Made by a program: the position numbers and the translations under genes. 64,000 bases of DNA. Source: Allopusillimonas ginsengisoli (lineage in GTDB: Bacteria > Pseudomonadota > Gammaproteobacteria > Burkholderiales > Burkholderiaceae_B). Within the stretch, counting starts at the first letter, position 1; each line of letters opens with the position of its first letter. The stretch lies in NCBI RefSeq assembly GCF_004153455.1, contig NZ_SDQE01000006.1, positions 144,916 to 208,915 on the forward strand, in the 5' to 3' direction. Shown piece by piece: positions 7,751 through 16,766 of this stretch. A model generated the notes under the pieces. That model was given only the letters and a program-made list of their open reading frames with translations. It was not told where the DNA came from and did no database searches.

Positions 7751-8493
7751 GACTCTCCGGTTGTTTCAAACCGCTCGCCGCGCATGACCGCCCTGCTCAC
7801 CGTACGCTTGAGTCCCGCAATACTGGCAGTTGGCGACAGATGCTTGGGACAACGCACCGTACAGGAACCTTGTGTGTGACAGGCGTGGCAGCCCGCATCG
7901 CCTGCCACCGCGGCCAGACGCATTTGCCCGTCGATATCCCGCTCATCATTCACCAGTGTCCAGGCGCGATTCAGCGCGGCAGGGCCAAGAAAGTCAGGCC
8001 GCCAGCTCACGACATCGCATGAGGAATAACACACGCCGCAGCCTATGCATTCGATGCCCGCTTCAGCCTCCTGCCGGGCAGGCGAGTCCGGCTTTACCAG
8101 GGCGACAGGTTCATCGCGCGTGCTTGCGCCCAGAAACCGCCCCCGCGCCGCCTGCATTTTGTTGAAAAAATCATCCATGTTGACAACCAGATCCTTGACA
8201 ACAGGCAGGTTGGACAATGGCGCCAATTGCAAGCGGTTGCCCGGGCACACCTTGGCAACATGAGTCCGACAGGTCCAGCGGGCAACGCCATTGACCTGCA
8301 TGGCGCACGAGCCGCACATCCCTACCCGGCAGGCAAACCGGTAAGAGAGCGTGGCGTCCTGATAGCGTTGGATATAGGTCACAACATCCAGCACGGTCTG
8401 GCTTTCGCGGCGCGGCACCTCAAACGTTTGGTACTCGCCTTGCGCGCCACCGCGCCACACATCCACATGTAAAGTTTCGGTTGGATTAGCCAT
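7747..8493 (-). CDS. SdhB/FrdB-like iron-sulfur subunit
   Basis: The 248-residue protein has an N-terminal ferredoxin-type 2Fe-2S site (C55, C60, C63, C75), then a CIGCGVCYSSC 4Fe-4S site and a CHACHTQGSC...CPKHLSP region for the remaining cluster ligands. This is the standard order of SdhB/FrdB, which wires the flavoprotein to the quinone-reactive membrane anchors. It is the first gene of the eight-gene operon and is read away from the LysR gene at 8603. GAGG precedes the ATG closely. The operon order (B, anchors, fumarase alpha/beta, A) differs from the usual sdhCDAB, so this is probably not the main respiratory enzyme. Confidence 0.87.
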   Translation of the reverse strand: MANPTETLHVDVWRGGAQGEYQTFEVPRRESQTVLDVVTYIQRYQDATLSYRFACRVGMCGSCAMQVNGVARWTCRTHVAKVCPGNRLQLAPLSNLPVVKDLVVNMDDFFNKMQAARGRFLGASTRDEPVALVKPDSPARQEAEAGIECIGCGVCYSSCDVVSWRPDFLGPAALNRAWTLVNDERDIDGQMRLAAVAGDAGCHACHTQGSCTVRCPKHLSPTASIAGLKRTVSRAVMRGERFETTGES

Positions 8494-8543
8494 TGCCTCG
8501 CGTCCAAATGCCTGGAAGGGGATAAGTCATCATGCCTTTCTCT

Positions 8544-8572
8544 TTGACAAAAGTAAAACTATTAATTATTTT
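8544..8572 (+). promoter_or_regulatory. sigma70-like promoter of the LysR gene at 8603
   Basis: A perfect -35 box TTGACA (8544-8549), a 17-base spacer and a -10-like TATTTT (8567-8572) point toward the LysR gene 30 bp further on. The same stretch holds a dyad ACAAAA (8547-8552) / TTTTGT (8569-8574), which could be part of an operator in this divergent region. Confidence 0.5.
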
Positions 8573-8602
8573 GTTCAGACCAAGTATTTTTTATAGGCAA
8601 TC

Positions 8603-9499
8603 ATGTCTTCCATACGGCAATTTCGCACGGCGCTTGCCGCAGCCCGGCTGGGCAGTTTTGCCGAGGCTGGCCGCCAGATCGGTTTGACCCAGGCAGCCGT
8701 CAGCCTGCAGATCAAGAATCTCGAAAACGAGCTTGAGATCAGGATGTTTGAGCGCGGCGCACATTCACTCACCGTAACCCCCGACGGCCGGCAAGTACTG
8801 GCGCGGCTGAATGCCATCGTTTCGGACTACGACAGCCTGCGTATTCGCGCCGATGGCGTTCTGCGGGGCACCTTGCACATCGGCGCCCTGGTATCGGCAC
8901 TGATGGGTTCTTTTGGCAGTGCGCTGGCGCACATCAAACGGGATTATCCCGCCCTGGATGTTCGCCTGTTTGCAGGCCAATCGGCGCAATTCGCGAGAAT
9001 GGTTTCCGAGGGCGAGCTGGATGCGGCGGTAGTGACCGAACCGCCGGGTTTCGTGCCGGACGGGCTGATGTGGACGCCGTTCTACCAGGAGCCCCTGGTA
9101 CTCATTGCGCCCTTGGCGTCTGGCCGCAAGCCCGTGCTCGAATTGCTCCGCACCGAACCTTTTCTGCAGTTCGATAGGTCGCTATGGACAGGGCGGCTCG
9201 TGAACTACGCACTGGACATGCTGGAAGTCGCCCCAACCATCGCCATGGAACTCAACTCTATCGAGGCCATTGCACAATTGGTTCGACAGCACTATGGCGT
9301 GGCCATCGTGCCCCATCTTGCCAATGCAGAATGGTCCGAGCAGCAGCTTATCGTCAAGCCGCTGCCGGGTCGCCCCATTATGCGCGCGGTGGGTATGCTC
9401 GAGCGCCTTCAGCACAGCAAGAAGCCCATCACACAGGCTTTGTGCGCGCTGTTCGATGAGCAGAACCATACGCGTTATCACGCCGAATCGCCGTTATAG
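8603..9499 (+). CDS. LysR-family transcriptional regulator, divergent to the sdh/fumarase-like operon
   Basis: The 298-residue protein starts with a LysR winged helix-turn-helix: FRTALAAARLGSFAEAGRQIGLTQAAVSLQIKNLE, broken here only by description (about residues 6-41), where S-F-A-E-A and T-Q-A-A-V-S are diagnostic. The rest is a periplasmic-protein-like co-inducer domain. It is transcribed away from the operon at 1294-8493 across a 109-bp gap, the classical arrangement for a LysR activator of a catabolic operon. The inducer would be the pathway substrate or an intermediate, unknown here. Confidence 0.88.
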   Translation: MSSIRQFRTALAAARLGSFAEAGRQIGLTQAAVSLQIKNLENELEIRMFERGAHSLTVTPDGRQVLARLNAIVSDYDSLRIRADGVLRGTLHIGALVSALMGSFGSALAHIKRDYPALDVRLFAGQSAQFARMVSEGELDAAVVTEPPGFVPDGLMWTPFYQEPLVLIAPLASGRKPVLELLRTEPFLQFDRSLWTGRLVNYALDMLEVAPTIAMELNSIEAIAQLVRQHYGVAIVPHLANAEWSEQQLIVKPLPGRPIMRAVGMLERLQHSKKPITQALCALFDEQNHTRYHAESPL

Positions 9500-9501
9500 A
9501 A

Positions 9502-9533
9502 AGGAGAGGCGCGCAAGCCACTGCGCCTCTCCT
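9502..9533. terminator. bidirectional terminator hairpin
   Basis: Perfect 11-bp arms AGGAGAGGCGC (9502-9512) and GCGCCTCTCCT (9523-9533) with a 10-base loop lie between the convergent LysR (ends 9499) and Bug receptor (ends 9538) genes. Short T-rich runs follow on both strands. Confidence 0.65.
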
Positions 9534-9537
9534 GTCT

Positions 9538-10551
9538 TTACATCGTCTTGTCTATCATGTCCAGAGATTCGCCAAGTTCACGATAGACCTTGAACTGCTC
9601 CTCGGTAAATGCCGCTGCCTCGTCCGGACCTTTCATGTAAGGAACCGAGCCGGCATTTTCGGTAGCCTGGATCCATTTTGGATCTTTACCGGTCTGCTCC
9701 ATAAACGACCAGATCTTCTGTACCAATTCAGGTGGCATATTCGGCGGCCCCGAAATGCCACTCCACCCGGTGATTTGATTCATCTTCTTTATGCCCAGTT
9801 CGGACGCAGTGGGCACATCAGGCAGGGTTTTCAGACGCTCAGGCGTTGTCACAAACAAGGCGCGCAGGTTGCCAGCCTTGATCAGACCATAGGCTGGTCC
9901 TATGCTGCTGCAGGAAAAATCGACTTGCCCAGCCAACAGGGCACTGGTCGCTTCTCCGGTGCCTTTGTAGGGTATCTGTGTAGGTAAAGTCTTCAGGCCA
10001 AGGATGTTGAAGAGCAGCTTCGGCCCCATGTCATTGGTCGTCAAGGAACCGGCCGACCCATAATTCATTTTGCCGGCATTGGTGCGCAATGCGGTTTCCA
10101 GGTCTTTATATGTCTTGTAGGAGGACGTACCCTTTACATAACAGCCGTAGGGGTTCAGCTCCAACAACCCTATTGGCGTGAAGTCGCTCCACTTGTAGTT
10201 GGTTTTCGACGGCGCTATCGCAGGAAGAATCGCTTGTGAACCAGGTCTTGAAAGCAGCAGGGTATATCCATCTGGCGGTGCCATTCTGCCCTGCTCGGAA
10301 CCGATCACGCCGCTGGCACCCGGCTTGTTGATGACCACAACGGGCTGTCCAAAGTGCTTCTGCGCAACAGCGCTGAAATTTCGGGCGGCGAGGTCCGAAT
10401 CACCGCCCGTGCTGTAGGGTGTGATCAGCGTAATCGCATGAGAAGGGTACTTGTCCTGAGCCCATGACGGTGTCGCTGCCAGGCTGCCTGCCAATGCGGT
10501 TATTGAAAATAATGAGGGTATTGCGATCGCTCTGAAACTCTCCTGTAACAT
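9538..10551 (-). CDS. Bug-family (TctC-type) periplasmic receptor of the first CoA operon
   Basis: The 337-residue protein has a signal peptide (hydrophobic residues about 8-28, cleavage after SWA) and the Bug hallmarks YPSHAITLITPYSTGGDSDLAAR and PPDGYTLLLSRPG. It is the last gene of the minus-strand operon with CoA ligase and beta-oxidation enzymes (10614-17549), so it probably binds the acid that the operon degrades. An adipate-binding receptor of this family (AdpC) is known in Rhodopseudomonas palustris, which makes a dicarboxylate a fair guess. No TctAB membrane genes accompany it. The gap to the CoA-ligase stop is 62 bp. Confidence 0.88.
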   Translation of the reverse strand: MLQESFRAIAIPSLFSITALAGSLAATPSWAQDKYPSHAITLITPYSTGGDSDLAARNFSAVAQKHFGQPVVVINKPGASGVIGSEQGRMAPPDGYTLLLSRPGSQAILPAIAPSKTNYKWSDFTPIGLLELNPYGCYVKGTSSYKTYKDLETALRTNAGKMNYGSAGSLTTNDMGPKLLFNILGLKTLPTQIPYKGTGEATSALLAGQVDFSCSSIGPAYGLIKAGNLRALFVTTPERLKTLPDVPTASELGIKKMNQITGWSGISGPPNMPPELVQKIWSFMEQTGKDPKWIQATENAGSVPYMKGPDEAAAFTEEQFKVYRELGESLDMIDKTM

Positions 10552-10613
10552 GCTTGTCTCCTCTTCCGCCTTGCGGAATTCGGTATTGAGGCCTATTCCT
10601 GGGCCTATATATG

Positions 10614-12746
10614 CTATGTTTTGGTCCGAATGATCATGATGCTATCGACTCCAACCGGACCATCGGAGTCTATTAATAAAGGATTCAGATCCAGCTCTGC
10701 CAGCTGCGACGCGACCGATGCTGCCCAGTACGATAAACGGGACAGCAGGCTGCACAGTTTGTCGATGTCCGCGCCCGGTCGCCCACGAACGCCATCCAGT
10801 ATCGGCCGCATGCGCATCTCCGCCAGCATGCTCCGCGCCTCGCGTTCTGTGAACGGAGCGCGACGAAAAACCACATCGCGCAACGTTTCCAGAAAAATGC
10901 CGCCGTAGCCAACCATGACCATGGCGCCAAATACGTTATCGCGCTTGATGCCCACTACAAGCTCAATGTCGCCTGCCTGCATTGGCTGAACAATGACGCC
11001 CAGCAGCTTGGCCTCTGGCACACGGGCATGGCTGCGATCCATGAGCGAGTCAAACGCTGACTGAATATCTGCCGCGTCATTCAGGTTGAGCACCACACCA
11101 CTAATGTCGGTTTTATGCAGAATGTCCGGCGACTCGATTTTGAGTGCAACCGGCGCACTGAACTGGCGCCACGCCTGCACGGCCTGACCGGCATTTTTCG
11201 CCAGCACAACCGGAGCCATGGTGACCCCCGCGCGGCTCAGCAACGCCACCGCTTCAACGGTAGGCACCGGTCCATCCTTCAGCGCCAGATGCGCGGGCGG
11301 CGGGTCACGCATCTCATGCTCTGGACAAGCCCAGGCTTCGCGTATGACGGCGTACCGCGACAGCGCGGCGGCAGCCTCCACAGCACGTTCGCCAGCGCCA
11401 AACATCACGACGCCTTTCTCGCGCAACCGTCTGGCCATGCCCGACGGCGCCGCCACCCAACAGATCAGAAAGGGGGTATCCGTTCTTGCGCGAATCTCTG
11501 CAAGCAGATCGACCAGCATGTCCGCATGCGCATGCATCAGCTGTATCCAGATAATGCCTACATGAACCCGCGCATCCGCCAGCAGCAGCAAGACAGCATC
11601 TCGAAGTAACTGCGGCTCTGCGACAAACTGCCCTGTCACATCAACCGGGTTGCCGCTGGATCCGAACGCGGGCATGACCGCTGCCAGCGCAACGCTGGTT
11701 TCAGCTTGTGGAGCGGGTACAGTCATGCCCAGTTCCTCTGCGCGATCAGTCATCATGACGCCCGCGCCACCAGATTGCGTCACAATTCCAAGCCCATTCC
11801 CCGCAGGGAGTGCGCATCCCGATAAAGCCTGAACCATGTCAAGCAGTTGCTCTTCATTGCCGGCGCGCAGAATGCCATATTGTCTTGCGACCGAGTCGAA
11901 CAGCGCGTCCTCGACAGCCAGCGCGCCGGTATGCGATGAGGCAGCCCGGGCGCCAGACGTCGTTCTCCCCACTTTTACCAGCACCAGTGGCTTTCCAAGT
12001 GCATGACAACGTCTCGCCAGGTTGATCAGGCTTTCGCCATCCCGAATACCTTCAAGATAACCGGCTACAACGCTTATCCTGGGGTCCTCCACGACAACAT
12101 GCATCAACTCGCAGAACGTTGCATCCGCTTCGTTGCCCGTATTGACGAAGTAGCCCAAGCCAAGTCCCCGGTCTCTCGCCAACGCCGCAATGGCGGTTCC
12201 GAATGCCCCCGACTGAGTGACAAAACCCACTGGTCCGGAATCGACGTCGCCATCGGCATATTGACTAAAGGTGGCATACACCTGTTCGAACGCATTGATA
12301 AAGCCGAGACAGTTAGGGCCGCAAACCACCATCCCATATTCCCGTGCGATGTCGCGCAGCATATGTTCATTGGCAAGGCCGTGTTCTCCCGTCTCGCCAA
12401 ATCCCGAGCTGAATACGACCGCGGCTCGCGCACCCTTTTTTCCCAAGGCTATCAGGCTTGTCGCGACTTCTTGTGCCGGAACGACGACGACAGCCAGATC
12501 AGGGGCTTCCGGCAACGCATCAACGCTGGGATAGCACGTCAGACCGGCAATCTCCTGGTACTTAGGATTGACTGGGTAAATGCGACCCGGATAGCCCTTT
12601 TCCAGCAGGTGCTTGAGCGGCCGACCATTGACTTTGGACAGTTGCGATGAGGCACCGACAATTGCAATGGAGCCAGGGCGCAGCATCCTGGCCAATATGT
12701 CATGGCGAGATAGTGCTTTCATGGTTTTGCTCATAACGGCGCTCAT
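10614..12746 (-). CDS. NDP-forming acyl-CoA synthetase (acetate--CoA ligase family), fused alpha-beta type
   Basis: The 710-residue protein has an N-terminal CoA-binding Rossmann domain (SIAIVGASSQLSKVNG, then YPVNPKYQEIAG), a succinyl-CoA ligase-like domain with the probable phospho-His in ASSHTGALAVED, and a C-terminal ATP-grasp domain (ILHKTDISGVVLNL, GYGGIFLE). Such enzymes activate an acid to its CoA ester using ATP, giving ADP. GAGGA lies five bases before ATG 12746, and the gene follows the acyl-CoA dehydrogenase by 8 bp. In context it would activate the acid brought in through the neighbouring Bug receptor. A paralogue sits at 29639-31735. Confidence 0.88.
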   Translation of the reverse strand: MSAVMSKTMKALSRHDILARMLRPGSIAIVGASSQLSKVNGRPLKHLLEKGYPGRIYPVNPKYQEIAGLTCYPSVDALPEAPDLAVVVVPAQEVATSLIALGKKGARAAVVFSSGFGETGEHGLANEHMLRDIAREYGMVVCGPNCLGFINAFEQVYATFSQYADGDVDSGPVGFVTQSGAFGTAIAALARDRGLGLGYFVNTGNEADATFCELMHVVVEDPRISVVAGYLEGIRDGESLINLARRCHALGKPLVLVKVGRTTSGARAASSHTGALAVEDALFDSVARQYGILRAGNEEQLLDMVQALSGCALPAGNGLGIVTQSGGAGVMMTDRAEELGMTVPAPQAETSVALAAVMPAFGSSGNPVDVTGQFVAEPQLLRDAVLLLLADARVHVGIIWIQLMHAHADMLVDLLAEIRARTDTPFLICWVAAPSGMARRLREKGVVMFGAGERAVEAAAALSRYAVIREAWACPEHEMRDPPPAHLALKDGPVPTVEAVALLSRAGVTMAPVVLAKNAGQAVQAWRQFSAPVALKIESPDILHKTDISGVVLNLNDAADIQSAFDSLMDRSHARVPEAKLLGVIVQPMQAGDIELVVGIKRDNVFGAMVMVGYGGIFLETLRDVVFRRAPFTEREARSMLAEMRMRPILDGVRGRPGADIDKLCSLLSRLSYWAASVASQLAELDLNPLLIDSDGPVGVDSIMIIRTKT

Positions 12747-12754
12747 GTGTGTCC

Positions 12755-13981
12755 TCAGGAAAAAGCGGCGATGCCTGTCTGCGCACGCCCTAAGACCAAC
12801 GCATGAATATCGTGTGTGCCTTCGAGCGTATTGACCGCCTCGAGATTCATCAGATGGCGCACCACATGATATTCGTCGCTGATGCCATTGCCCCCCAGCA
12901 TGTCGCGGGCGGTCCGTGCCACCTCCAGCGCTTTGCCGGCACAGTTTCGCTTGAGCAGCGAAATCATCTCCGGCGTGGCCTTCTGAGCCTCCCGCAGCCT
13001 GCTGACATGCAGGCAGGCCAGCAGTCCAAGGGTAATTTCAGTCTGCATGTCAGCCAGTTTTTTCTGTATAAGCTGGCTCGCTGCGAGAGGTCTGCCAAAC
13101 TGCTGCCGCTCCAGCACATAATCCCTGGCTGTATGCCAGCAGAACTCAGCCGCCCCGATCGCTCCCCAGCATATGCCAAAGCGCGCATTGGCCAGGCAGG
13201 CAAAGGGCGCGGAAAGCCCTTGGGCGGCAGGCAACACATGGTCCTCCGGCACAAATACATCGTCCATGAAAATCTGGCCGGTGGGCGAAGCCCTGACGGC
13301 GAACTTACCCTCGATCTTCGCCGTTGCCAGCCCATCCATCCCGCGCTCCAGGATGAATCCCCGGACCATACCGGTGTCATCCTTGGCCCAGATAATGAAC
13401 AAGTCGGCAATGTTGGCGTGGCTTACCCAGGTCTTGGCTCCGCTCAGACGATACCCGCCGTCCACTTTTCGAGCCCTGGATGCCATGGAGGCAGGGTCTG
13501 ATCCCGACTGCGGCTCGGTCAGACCAAAGCAGCCCAGCACGTCCGCCCGGGCCAGTTTGGGCAACCAGTGCGTGCGCTGCGCTTCAGTGCCGAACAGGTA
13601 AATGGGAACCATGGTCAACGTGCTTTGCACGCCGAGGGCAGACCGATAGCTGGAGTCTATTCTCTCCAGCTCGCGGGATATCAGGCCATACGCGACATAG
13701 CCTATGCCGGCACAGCCGTACCCTTGAAGATTTGCACCCAATAGGCCAAGCTCCGCCATTTCGCGCATTATCTCGATATCGAAGGTTTCATGCCGATGCG
13801 CCTGCACTATCCTGGGCATTAACTTTTGTTTGGCGTAAGCTGCCACGCTATCGCGCATCATGCGCTCATCATCAGTAAGAAACTGGTCAATGAGGAAAGG
13901 ATCACGCCAGTCAAAGCCGCTATTGCCCATGCTCACCGCATCTCGCGCGGCTTCATTCTGCTCATAAGTTTGTGCTTGCAT
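12755..13981 (-). CDS. glutaryl-CoA dehydrogenase-like acyl-CoA dehydrogenase
   Basis: The 408-residue protein has the full acyl-CoA dehydrogenase fold: [16 protein letters not shown] (flavin/substrate region), and the catalytic Glu (about E387) in [12 protein letters not shown]. It also keeps [11 protein letters not shown], with the Arg (R113) that in glutaryl-CoA dehydrogenase contacts the distal carboxylate. This points to a dicarboxylyl-CoA substrate. True glutaryl-CoA dehydrogenase also decarboxylates to crotonyl-CoA; sequence cannot decide whether this one does, or instead acts as an adipyl-CoA dehydrogenase. ATG 13981 has AAGGA six bases upstream; ATG 13996 has none. Confidence 0.88.
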   Translation of the reverse strand: MQAQTYEQNEAARDAVSMGNSGFDWRDPFLIDQFLTDDERMMRDSVAAYAKQKLMPRIVQAHRHETFDIEIMREMAELGLLGANLQGYGCAGIGYVAYGLISRELERIDSSYRSALGVQSTLTMVPIYLFGTEAQRTHWLPKLARADVLGCFGLTEPQSGSDPASMASRARKVDGGYRLSGAKTWVSHANIADLFIIWAKDDTGMVRGFILERGMDGLATAKIEGKFAVRASPTGQIFMDDVFVPEDHVLPAAQGLSAPFACLANARFGICWGAIGAAEFCWHTARDYVLERQQFGRPLAASQLIQKKLADMQTEITLGLLACLHVSRLREAQKATPEMISLLKRNCAGKALEVARTARDMLGGNGISDEYHVVRHLMNLEAVNTLEGTHDIHALVLGRAQTGIAAFS

Positions 13982-14002
13982 AAAGTGTCCTTGCATAACA
14001 TG

Positions 14003-15202
14003 TCAGCAGCGTTCAAGCACAACACTGATCCCCTGGCCTACCCCGATGCACATCGTGGCCACTGCATATTTTTCTCCTGCCGTGTGCAATTGCCTGCTTG
14101 CGGTCAACGCCAGCCTTACCCCAGAGGCGCCCAGTGGGTGGCCCAATGCGATTGCGCCACCATTTGGATTGACACGCTCATCGTCCAGCGACATGCCCAA
14201 TCCTTTCATGCAGGCAAGTGCCTGAGCCGCGAACGCTTCATTGATCTCAATGACCCCAAGGTCGGCAACATCGAGCTGCGCGCGGGCCAGCGCTTTCACG
14301 GTCGCGGGCACCGGACCGATACCCATGATCCGGGGCGGTACACCACAGACGGCACTCGATACAATCCGCGCCAGCGGCATGAGCCCCAAGCGCTCCCCGA
14401 TCGCCGAATTGCCCACCAACAGTGCCGCAGCCCCATCATTGATGCCGGATGCGTTGCCTGCAGTGGTCACACCTTGAGCGTTCAATGTTCGCAACGAGGC
14501 GAGTGCCTGCACCGTGGTAGATCTTGGGTGTTCATCGCCGACCACGCTGGCAGCGGCCCTTCTGCCTTTGGCAGGCAAATCGATCGCGGTCCGCTCGTCG
14601 TCGAACCAGCCGCGTTCGTTGGCCTCGCGGTATTTTTCCTGCGATGCGTGAGCAAAGTTGTCTGCGTGCTCTCTCGTTATGCCATATTCAATGGCCAGAT
14701 TGTCGGCCGTCTGAGGCATGCTGTCGTCGCCATATGCGGCACTGATTTCTGGATTGGGAAAACGCACGCCCACCGCAGAGTCAAACACCGTCATGGCTCT
14801 GCTGTAGGCGGCTTCCGCCTTGCCCACCACAAATGGCGCGCGACTCATGCTTTCCACACCCCCCACAAGCATCAGCGCGCCCTCTCCTGACGTCAATGCG
14901 TGCGCCGCCGTAATGAGCGCGCCCAACCCGCTACCGCAGTTGCGCTGCACCACGGTGCCGCCAAGTTCAACCGGCAATCCGGCGAGCAGCCCGGCGTGGC
15001 GCGCCACGCACCGGCTATCTTCGCCTGCCTGATTCGCGCAACCGACAACGATGTCATCCAGTTGTGCGGGATCCACACCGCTACGGGTCAGGAGCTTTGC
15101 AAACACCTGCGCCAGGAGATCATCCGGGCGCATGCTTGCCAAAGCACCCGCCTGCTTGCCAAAGGGAGATCGAATTCCGTCATAAATGTAGGCATCCAGC
15201 AT
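14003..15202 (-). CDS. acetyl-CoA acyltransferase (thiolase), 3-oxoadipyl-CoA thiolase type
   Basis: The 399-residue protein has all thiolase residues: the acyl-accepting Cys (C89) in RNCGSGLGAL, EINEAFAAQAL, GHPLGASG and the second Cys in CIGVGQG. The N-terminus YIYDGIRSPFGKQ-GALAS-RPDDL resembles PcaF/PaaJ, which split 3-oxoadipyl-CoA into succinyl-CoA and acetyl-CoA. It would perform the last step of the operon's pathway. ATG 15202 is preferred (GGAGA seven bases upstream). It lies 26 bp after the hydroxyacyl-CoA dehydrogenase gene and 21 bp before the acyl-CoA dehydrogenase gene. Confidence 0.88.
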   Translation of the reverse strand: MLDAYIYDGIRSPFGKQAGALASMRPDDLLAQVFAKLLTRSGVDPAQLDDIVVGCANQAGEDSRCVARHAGLLAGLPVELGGTVVQRNCGSGLGALITAAHALTSGEGALMLVGGVESMSRAPFVVGKAEAAYSRAMTVFDSAVGVRFPNPEISAAYGDDSMPQTADNLAIEYGITREHADNFAHASQEKYREANERGWFDDERTAIDLPAKGRRAAASVVGDEHPRSTTVQALASLRTLNAQGVTTAGNASGINDGAAALLVGNSAIGERLGLMPLARIVSSAVCGVPPRIMGIGPVPATVKALARAQLDVADLGVIEINEAFAAQALACMKGLGMSLDDERVNPNGGAIALGHPLGASGVRLALTASRQLHTAGEKYAVATMCIGVGQGISVVLERC

Positions 15203-15228
15203 GTTGTTTCTCCAACGTGTTGCGAGCG

Positions 15229-16764
15229 TCAATCACCCTCGCAAAAATCCATATCCAGCGCAGCCCGACGTGCCAGCCACAAAGCGGGGCGGTAACGAGG
15301 ATCACGAAAACTTTCGTATAGTCCGTCAAGCAGCCGGCTCACAGACGCCGCGCCAAGGCGATTGGCGAATCCCAGCGGGCCGTGCGGATAAGCCAGCGCC
15401 AGCACGACTGCACGATCGATATCCTGGGGCGCCGCAGTGCGCGATTGCGCCAAGGCGCCGCCGATGTTCATGATCATGGCAACAATCCGCTGAGCAACAA
15501 AGCCCGGACTGTCGCGAATAACAGTGACCGGCACACCATCCGCACTGAAAATCGCATGAGCCATGTCGCGCCATGCGCGACTCGTGACGCAGGTAGTCAT
15601 CAGCGTGCGATGTGTCTGCAAGCCAAACAGCGTATCAACGGCGACCGTACGCACTGGATCCAAGCCCTCGATCGCCGCTGTGCGTGAAGCATCGCGACCC
15701 ATCGGCGTCACCAGGCACAGTGCTTTGTCACTCGGACGCGTTCCCGCTTCTATGCTGGCACCGAGCGAGGAGGCCAATGCGCGCAGCGTGTCACCCGCCT
15801 CGGGCGTTGCCGAGCTAACCCACACAGGGGCACTCACGTGGGGCGCGCTGGGAGCAGGCAAATTTGCCTGCAATGGCTTCGCTCCATGCTTACCTGGAGC
15901 GCCAACCTCATAACGGTAATACCCTTCTCCGGTTTTTCGTCCCAGCGTTCCCGCTTGCAAACGCAGGCTCATCAGCGAAGAAGGTCGGTAGCGTGGCTCT
16001 TGAAAAAGCTGGTTGTAAATGAGTTCCGTCGCAGGGTGGTTGACGTCAAGCCCGACCAGATCAAGCAACTCGAACGGCCCCATGCGAAAGCCCGCCGCCT
16101 CGCGCATAATCTGATCGATCTGCGCATAGCTCGCCACGCCTTCCGCGACCACGTTGACCGCTTCCAGCGTATAGCCGCGCCCGATCTGATTCACCAGAAA
16201 GCCAGGGGTGTCGTTGACCTCCACGACCTCCTTGCCGATATCGTGCCCCACCGCCTTGAGCTGCGCGATAACGGCATCCTCTGTCTTCAGGCCGCGAATC
16301 ACTTCCACCAGACGCATGCGTGGCACCGGGTTGAAGAAATGCATACCCGCCACTCGCCCTGGATACCGGCATTTCGAGGCGAGCGATGTAATCGACAACG
16401 ACGAAGTGTTGGACGCGAGTATGCACGATGCGTCGACCACATCGTCCAACGACGAAAGTAGATGGAGCTTGGCATCCAGGTCTTCGGTAATGGCCTCGAT
16501 CACCAGTTCGCAATCTCGAAGTGCCTCTAGGTTGTCTATGGCGATTAGCGCCTTTGCCGCCTGTTGCGCGGCACGGTCATCCAGGCGCCCTTTCTGTACA
16601 TCGATGCTGATCGCTTGGGCGATGCCGGCCAGGGCTTTTTCAACAACCTGATGGCCCGCATCGAACAGCATGACGGTTTTGCCCGACAACGCACATATTT
16701 GCGCTATGCCGCGGCCCATTGCGCCCGACCCGACGACACCAACGCGCGAAATTCCAGACGACAT
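15229..16764 (-). CDS. 3-hydroxyacyl-CoA dehydrogenase, long PaaH type
   Basis: The 511-residue protein begins with an NAD-binding motif (RVGVVGSGAMGRGIAQ) and has the catalytic region GMHFFNPVPRMRLVEV, followed by two C-terminal helical domains, the second near residues 390-505. This length and duplication are typical of PaaH-like 3-hydroxyadipyl-CoA/3-hydroxybutyryl-CoA dehydrogenases rather than the 280-residue short form. It oxidises 3-hydroxyacyl-CoA to 3-oxoacyl-CoA. ATG 16764 is favoured because AAGGAG is seven bases away; ATG 16770, overlapping the upstream stop, leaves only one base. Confidence 0.88.
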   Translation of the reverse strand: MSSGISRVGVVGSGAMGRGIAQICALSGKTVMLFDAGHQVVEKALAGIAQAISIDVQKGRLDDRAAQQAAKALIAIDNLEALRDCELVIEAITEDLDAKLHLLSSLDDVVDASCILASNTSSLSITSLASKCRYPGRVAGMHFFNPVPRMRLVEVIRGLKTEDAVIAQLKAVGHDIGKEVVEVNDTPGFLVNQIGRGYTLEAVNVVAEGVASYAQIDQIMREAAGFRMGPFELLDLVGLDVNHPATELIYNQLFQEPRYRPSSLMSLRLQAGTLGRKTGEGYYRYEVGAPGKHGAKPLQANLPAPSAPHVSAPVWVSSATPEAGDTLRALASSLGASIEAGTRPSDKALCLVTPMGRDASRTAAIEGLDPVRTVAVDTLFGLQTHRTLMTTCVTSRAWRDMAHAIFSADGVPVTVIRDSPGFVAQRIVAMIMNIGGALAQSRTAAPQDIDRAVVLALAYPHGPLGFANRLGAASVSRLLDGLYESFRDPRYRPALWLARRAALDMDFCEGD

Positions 16765-16766
16765 TC

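Noticed and set aside
1294..8493. housekeeping succinate dehydrogenase operon
   Set aside because: The gene order, the embedded fumarase subunits and the missing flavin-linking His argue against the main respiratory complex, although the rest of the genome is not visible.
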